Part shown: positions 60,725-64,000 of the stretch, piece by piece
Layout: every line of letters begins with the position of its first letter
How positions within the stretch are numbered: position 1 is the first letter of the stretch
Origin: Veillonella sp.
Lineage (GTDB): Bacteria; Bacillota; Negativicutes; Veillonellales; Veillonellaceae
DNA: 64,000 bases
Direction of reading: 5' to 3'
Assembly: GCF_015058545.1 (NCBI RefSeq)
Contig: NZ_SVCB01000073.1
Coordinates: forward strand, 1 to 64,000
Position numbers and translations under genes: made by a program
The notes under the pieces: generated by a model
What the model saw: only the letters and a program-made list of their open reading frames with translations
Databases searched by the model: none
What the model was told of the DNA's origin: nothing

Positions 60725-61808
60725 TGAGTACCACCTCAACAGTTCCTAATATGGCCACCTGTTCATCTGTTAAGTTAATACGGCTACTGCTATTGTTTAC
60801 ATAATAACTATCATAGTCATTAATTCCTTCTGTATTGATGATTAAGGCACCAATCTGTGCCACGCTAACATATGACTGCTTAAAAGCAATCTGTTTAAGG
60901 TAATCAATGAGCCGTTGTTCCAATTTAGCTTTAATCATACTAGCTGTGCTATTTTCAGCATTAACTACTCCATTAATTTTTACATTAATCAATACAGATT
61001 CTGCAGCAACTACCGTACAATATGCTCCTACCGGTGCTTCTCCTTCACCTGTACCACTTTTGTTAGGATCTATATACTGTTGCACAACATTTACTAACTC
61101 TTGGCTTGCCGGCTGTCTATCGCTATCAATCAATACCACCTTTACAGTGTTATCACCGTTCCATAATGGTATTACATTAGCTTCACCTACACCTTCTACT
61201 TCTTTAGCCCATTGCTTATAATGATATTTATTGCCACTCGTTGCCGGCTCACGCAATTCTTCGTAATATCGTTGCCTTAAATCAGTATCTGATTCTGCAT
61301 CTTCACCATTAATTGTGGCATCATCGTTAGTAACAGTAATGATACCTGTTAACGTAACCGGCATTTTAGTAATACTGCCTTTTGGCACATTGCCAATTTC
61401 ACCGGCTGTAGTACATTCAATAGCTACTTTACTGCCTACCACAACATCTTTTGTTTCAGTAGCAACAAACTGTAGGCCACCTTCACTTTCAAACAAATTA
61501 CCAACACTAATAATGCCACTTCCCTGTACTACCGTAATATAGCCGGTAGCATACGTAGCTTTTTTTCGTTCCGTACCTCTTCTTTGGAATACTACACGTG
61601 TTAATTCATCACCGGTTAAATTATCTACGTCTTGTTTTCGCTCAATTTCCTGTGCTTTAAGGCACAATGCTAGTACTGCAAATGCCATACCACGTGTTAA
61701 GTCATAAGTAGGGAATCCTTCTGTTTTCTGATACTCTTCAGAAATTTCATCCAACATTACATTATGCACCGCATCAATGCCAATGCTTTTGGTAAAATCA
61801 ATACTCAT
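60717..61808 (-). CDS. Prophage baseplate J-like protein (XkdT/gp47 type)
   Basis: The 363-residue protein shows the baseplate J order: a helical start with YPTYDLTRGM, TEGFP, YATGYITVVQGSGIISVGNLFESEGGLQFVATE, a GNVPKGSI turn, and DTDLRQRYYEELREPATSGNKYHYKQWAKEVEGVGEANVIPLWNG. These form the wedge of contractile tails. The ribosome binding site is GGAGGTGA. It is part of the contiguous minus-strand tail operon. Confidence 0.9.
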   Translation of the reverse strand: MSIDFTKSIGIDAVHNVMLDEISEEYQKTEGFPTYDLTRGMAFAVLALCLKAQEIERKQDVDNLTGDELTRVVFQRRGTERKKATYATGYITVVQGSGIISVGNLFESEGGLQFVATETKDVVVGSKVAIECTTAGEIGNVPKGSITKMPVTLTGIITVTNDDATINGEDAESDTDLRQRYYEELREPATSGNKYHYKQWAKEVEGVGEANVIPLWNGDNTVKVVLIDSDRQPASQELVNVVQQYIDPNKSGTGEGEAPVGAYCTVVAAESVLINVKINGVVNAENSTASMIKAKLEQRLIDYLKQIAFKQSYVSVAQIGALIINTEGINDYDSYYVNNSSSRINLTDEQVAILGTVEVVLNE

Positions 61809-62229
61809 ATGTATATTTCACCTCCTCACCTGTTTTAGTCTTAACAGTAAAATAAAAAGTGCCTTTGTCAAATTTCCAATTATTAACGGAAACTGCACAA
61901 GGCACTTTATTTAAAATTCCATCAGTAATACGCCTTTTAATTTCACTGACAATAAAAGAGCGTGGTAATCGATACCCTACAAGCTTATCAAGATTTAAGC
62001 CAAAGGTATCACTGTAAATTTTATATGCATTTAGTTCAGTTCTAATAAATAGTTCAATCCATTGTTTAATCGCATCTACTTGTGATGTTTCAACATTAAC
62101 GCCATCTTCAAGTACAAATCTCTTTTTGGCAAAATCAAACTTCATGTTTCTACCTACTTTATTTTGAGCATTTGTTTTTGTAGATGTACTTTCAATGGTT
62201 TCTTTAAAATCGTAATCTGTAGGAAACAT
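61798..62229 (-). CDS. Prophage tail protein, XkdS (DUF2634) type
   Basis: The protein has the DUF2634 pattern: FPTDYDF at the start, FDFAKKRFVLEDG, and the Trp-containing IKQWIELFIRTELNAYKIYSDTFGLNL. I prefer ATG 62229 (143 residues) with AGGTAGGTG upstream over the GTG at 62238, which is part of that site. It overlaps baseplate J by 11 bases. It is equivalent to a gp25-like sheath-initiating wedge protein. Confidence 0.8.
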   Translation of the reverse strand: MFPTDYDFKETIESTSTKTNAQNKVGRNMKFDFAKKRFVLEDGVNVETSQVDAIKQWIELFIRTELNAYKIYSDTFGLNLDKLVGYRLPRSFIVSEIKRRITDGILNKVPCAVSVNNWKFDKGTFYFTVKTKTGEEVKYTYEY

Positions 62230-62238
62230 TGTTTTCAC

Positions 62239-62610
62239 CTACCTTACAATATCATCAATAAAATAATGCTGTCCACTTTCATCCGGTGTAACTTTAACCA
62301 AATCGCCAACTTTCCAAATTGGTTTAATATGTATCTTTCCTGTGCCCTTAGAGCTGTAGTTTGTATTCGGGCCACCAAGACATCCACCAACTGTTGTTGT
62401 TCCTTCATGTTCATAGCTGTACTCCGCTTCATGCCTTAATATTTGATTACAGATATATCCATTGGTTTTATCAATTTTAAAAGTACCATTCCTAATAGTA
62501 ACAAGCCAATTATCTCCAATAGCTTGTACTTTACCTAATATACAGCCCATTAGCTTTGGATTATCTCTATTTCTGAACTCATTAGCCATCTGTGCATGCC
62601 AATCTTCCAT
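62239..62610 (-). CDS. Prophage protein, XkdR (DUF2577) type
   Basis: The 123-residue beta-rich protein (GCILGKVQAIGDNWLVTIRNG ... WKVGDLVKVTPDESGQHYFIDDIV) has the OB-like pattern of DUF2577 and sits in the XkdQ-XkdR-XkdS order. CAGGAG precedes the ATG. It probably forms part of the tail hub or spike. Confidence 0.72.
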   Translation of the reverse strand: MEDWHAQMANEFRNRDNPKLMGCILGKVQAIGDNWLVTIRNGTFKIDKTNGYICNQILRHEAEYSYEHEGTTTVGGCLGGPNTNYSSKGTGKIHIKPIWKVGDLVKVTPDESGQHYFIDDIVR

Positions 62611-62614
62611 ACTA

Positions 62615-63622
62615 TCACTCCTGTTTAATCAATTCTAAGTTCATTGTGTGATTTACTCCATAGTCATGTACACAGTTTTTAATTAAGAACTGCCCTTCCA
62701 TTCCTATGATAGGCTGATTGAACTTTAGTATTCGACCACTTCTAACTGAATCATCACCAAGCACTCTTACACTAAAGGTCTGCTTAATTTTATTTAGATT
62801 ATCTAAATATTTTTTAGCCACTTGCATTGCTTTAGCTTTTTCTTTATCTTCAACTTTTTGTACTTTCTGCAATACACCAAATTGCTTGATACTATCAGCA
62901 TCTTCTACATTGGCCAATACTTGCTCATTCTTTTCACTCGATGAAATAATAAGCACACGGTTTTTCATGTCTTGAATGGATTCAGTGTAGTTATAATCGC
63001 CTACAATGCCTGTTATGGCCACATCAAGCACCAAATCCTTATAATCTTCAATGAATAATTGACTACCTCGTACTTCAATCCGGTACTTATACCCAGTCTC
63101 TTCAGTAGCCTGTTTAAGAATATCCTTAATAACATCAGATACAGGTGTGCCCTCATACACCTTCTTAATTTTAGTATTGATGATAGGCACACTGCCTAAT
63201 GGTACGCCATTCTTTTCACATACTTGCCTAATGGCCGTTGTACCGTCAATATCATTGTATTGTATCGATGTTTCCGACTTATTAAGGTAAAAGGCATAAT
63301 CAAAGGCTGTATAGCTATATTTATTTATCCCTGACTTCTTACCGTCTACAATAATTCCTGTAAAAATCTGACGTAACTCTTGACTGATAACAGAATCATT
63401 AAAGCTTGTTCTATTATTGTTCGCCACATCATTTGAAAATATCACCTTACCGCCCATAGCTAATTGGAGATTTGCCATATTAGCATCAAGCGGATTTGAA
63501 ACCAAATCAAAGGTAAACTCTTGCCCAAGTGTATCAGTATTATCTGATAACCTGTAATTATTTGTGTATGCTGTAATTTCACGGTTATCATTTGCTACTA
63601 CATTGGCATATTCTAATTTCAT
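62615..63622 (-). CDS. Prophage tail hub protein, XkdQ type
   Basis: The protein (335 residues from ATG 63622, with GGGTGATAG upstream) has a gpD/gp27-like hub pattern: YRLSDNTDTLGQEFTFDL, IFTGIIVDGKKSG, the SYTAFDYAFYLNKSE core, and a C-terminal MEGQFLIKNCVHDYG. It overlaps the preceding gene by stop/start proximity (63627). It belongs to the PBSX-like contractile tail module. Confidence 0.8.
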   Translation of the reverse strand: MKLEYANVVANDNREITAYTNNYRLSDNTDTLGQEFTFDLVSNPLDANMANLQLAMGGKVIFSNDVANNNRTSFNDSVISQELRQIFTGIIVDGKKSGINKYSYTAFDYAFYLNKSETSIQYNDIDGTTAIRQVCEKNGVPLGSVPIINTKIKKVYEGTPVSDVIKDILKQATEETGYKYRIEVRGSQLFIEDYKDLVLDVAITGIVGDYNYTESIQDMKNRVLIISSSEKNEQVLANVEDADSIKQFGVLQKVQKVEDKEKAKAMQVAKKYLDNLNKIKQTFSVRVLGDDSVRSGRILKFNQPIIGMEGQFLIKNCVHDYGVNHTMNLELIKQE

Positions 63623-63626
63623 ACTA

Positions 63627-64000
63627 TCACCCACTCAACGTATTATTATCACCGGTAGTACTGTTAATCGTTTGATTAACATAAGGATATTCAGTAAATT
63701 CAAGGCTTGCTTTATAATCGCCTACCTTATCCTTGATAAAGTTTGCCTTGTTACATAAGCAAGCCATATTAAGCAATTCACTACCATCACTAAATGTTAC
63801 GGCAATGCGTAATACTTGCCGTAATTCCATCCGCTGTGTAATAAATTCTTTTACCTCTTCTCCATCGCTTCCCCTTGGTCTCATAAATTTGTATTTATGA
63901 TTCACCGGTAACAAAATATCATCTAGTGAATAGGTGCGTAATCCCATATAACCGGCTAGTAAAATATCACCTGTGGCACCATTGAATACTTCATTGTTCA
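63627..64000 (-). CDS. Prophage tail protein, C-terminal part (gene runs off the window)
   Basis: The frame stays open from an internal ATG at 63947 to the window edge (reading ... NGATGDILLAGY before it), so the gene continues beyond base 64000. Visible sequence: DDILLPVNHKYKFMRPRGSDGEEVKEFI, LRIAVTFSDGS, VGDYKASLEFTEYPYVNQ. Position upstream of xkdQ corresponds to the xkdP slot, but no LysM motif is visible in this part. Confidence 0.65.
   Translation of the reverse strand, partial: NNEVFNGATGDILLAGYMGLRTYSLDDILLPVNHKYKFMRPRGSDGEEVKEFITQRMELRQVLRIAVTFSDGSELLNMACLCNKANFIKDKVGDYKASLEFTEYPYVNQTINSTTGDNNTLSG

Noticed and set aside
1..64000. CRISPR arrays, rRNA genes and IS elements
   Set aside because: No regularly spaced identical repeats, no rRNA sequence and no transposase ORF were seen in the window.

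Overview
The window looks like a chromosome segment of a Veillonella-type member of the Negativicutes (a diderm Firmicute). Ribosome binding sites and gene families are Firmicute-like, yet there are SLH-domain outer-membrane proteins, a classical autotransporter with a C-terminal beta-barrel, and a LutABC lactate-oxidation operon. Biosynthetic ornithine decarboxylase and SpeD fit a cell whose envelope uses polyamines. The species name is an inference; no 16S gene is present.

Layout. 1-1000: 3' end of an M42 peptidase broken by a stop codon, a Pro-rich small protein, a candidate small RNA and tRNA-Asn. 1.3-15 kb, mostly minus strand: glutamate dehydrogenase, ExoA, a speC-ywlG-DUF3290-DUF421 cluster, dihydropyrimidinase (plus strand), MetQ, an amino-acid permease, threonine ammonia-lyase and a ferredoxin-nitroreductase. 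15-20 kb: FetAB-like transporter, two lipoproteins, a Crp/Fnr regulator divergent from an arginase-family enzyme. 20-30 kb: a frameshifted autotransporter, a TcyP-like symporter and lutABC. 30-35 kb: two related SLH proteins flanking an ArnT-like glycosyltransferase. 35-38 kb: a frameshifted UvrA-like ATPase between two long nested inverted repeats. 38-55 kb: malic enzyme, SpeD, the yfcE-rdgB-rph cluster, HDAC-like, hydantoinase, CofE-like, MurI, thioesterase, MoeA-like, a second small-RNA candidate, GntR, lipid kinase, GNAT, MFS and carbonic anhydrase. 55.5-64 kb: tRNA-Gly followed by the lysis and baseplate end of an AT-rich PBSX-type myophage prophage that runs off the window.

How the genes fit together. 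Lactate oxidation (lutABC), malic enzyme, glutamate dehydrogenase and threonine deamination suit an asaccharolytic lactate/organic- and amino-acid fermenter. Ornithine decarboxylase and SpeD supply polyamines, and polyamine-modified peptidoglycan is the known ligand of SLH domains in relatives such as Selenomonas, so these genes may serve one envelope system with the two SLH proteins.

Most unusual signals. (1) Three intergenic regions (16.7, 34.9 and 38.3 kb) hold long imperfect palindromes made of short exact stem blocks in mirrored order; two mirror the last codons of the adjacent gene. (2) Several genes are followed, just after the stop codon, by degenerate tandem copies of their own 3' end or by short tandem repeats. 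(3) Two unassigned RNA loci with strong hairpins and terminators lie at 726-817 and 49956-50084. (4) An integrase without a catalytic domain sits antisense in the prophage tail module and overlaps the tail-fibre 3' end. (5) Two large genes are each broken by one missing A in an A-run, so real pseudogenes must be told apart from homopolymer sequencing errors.
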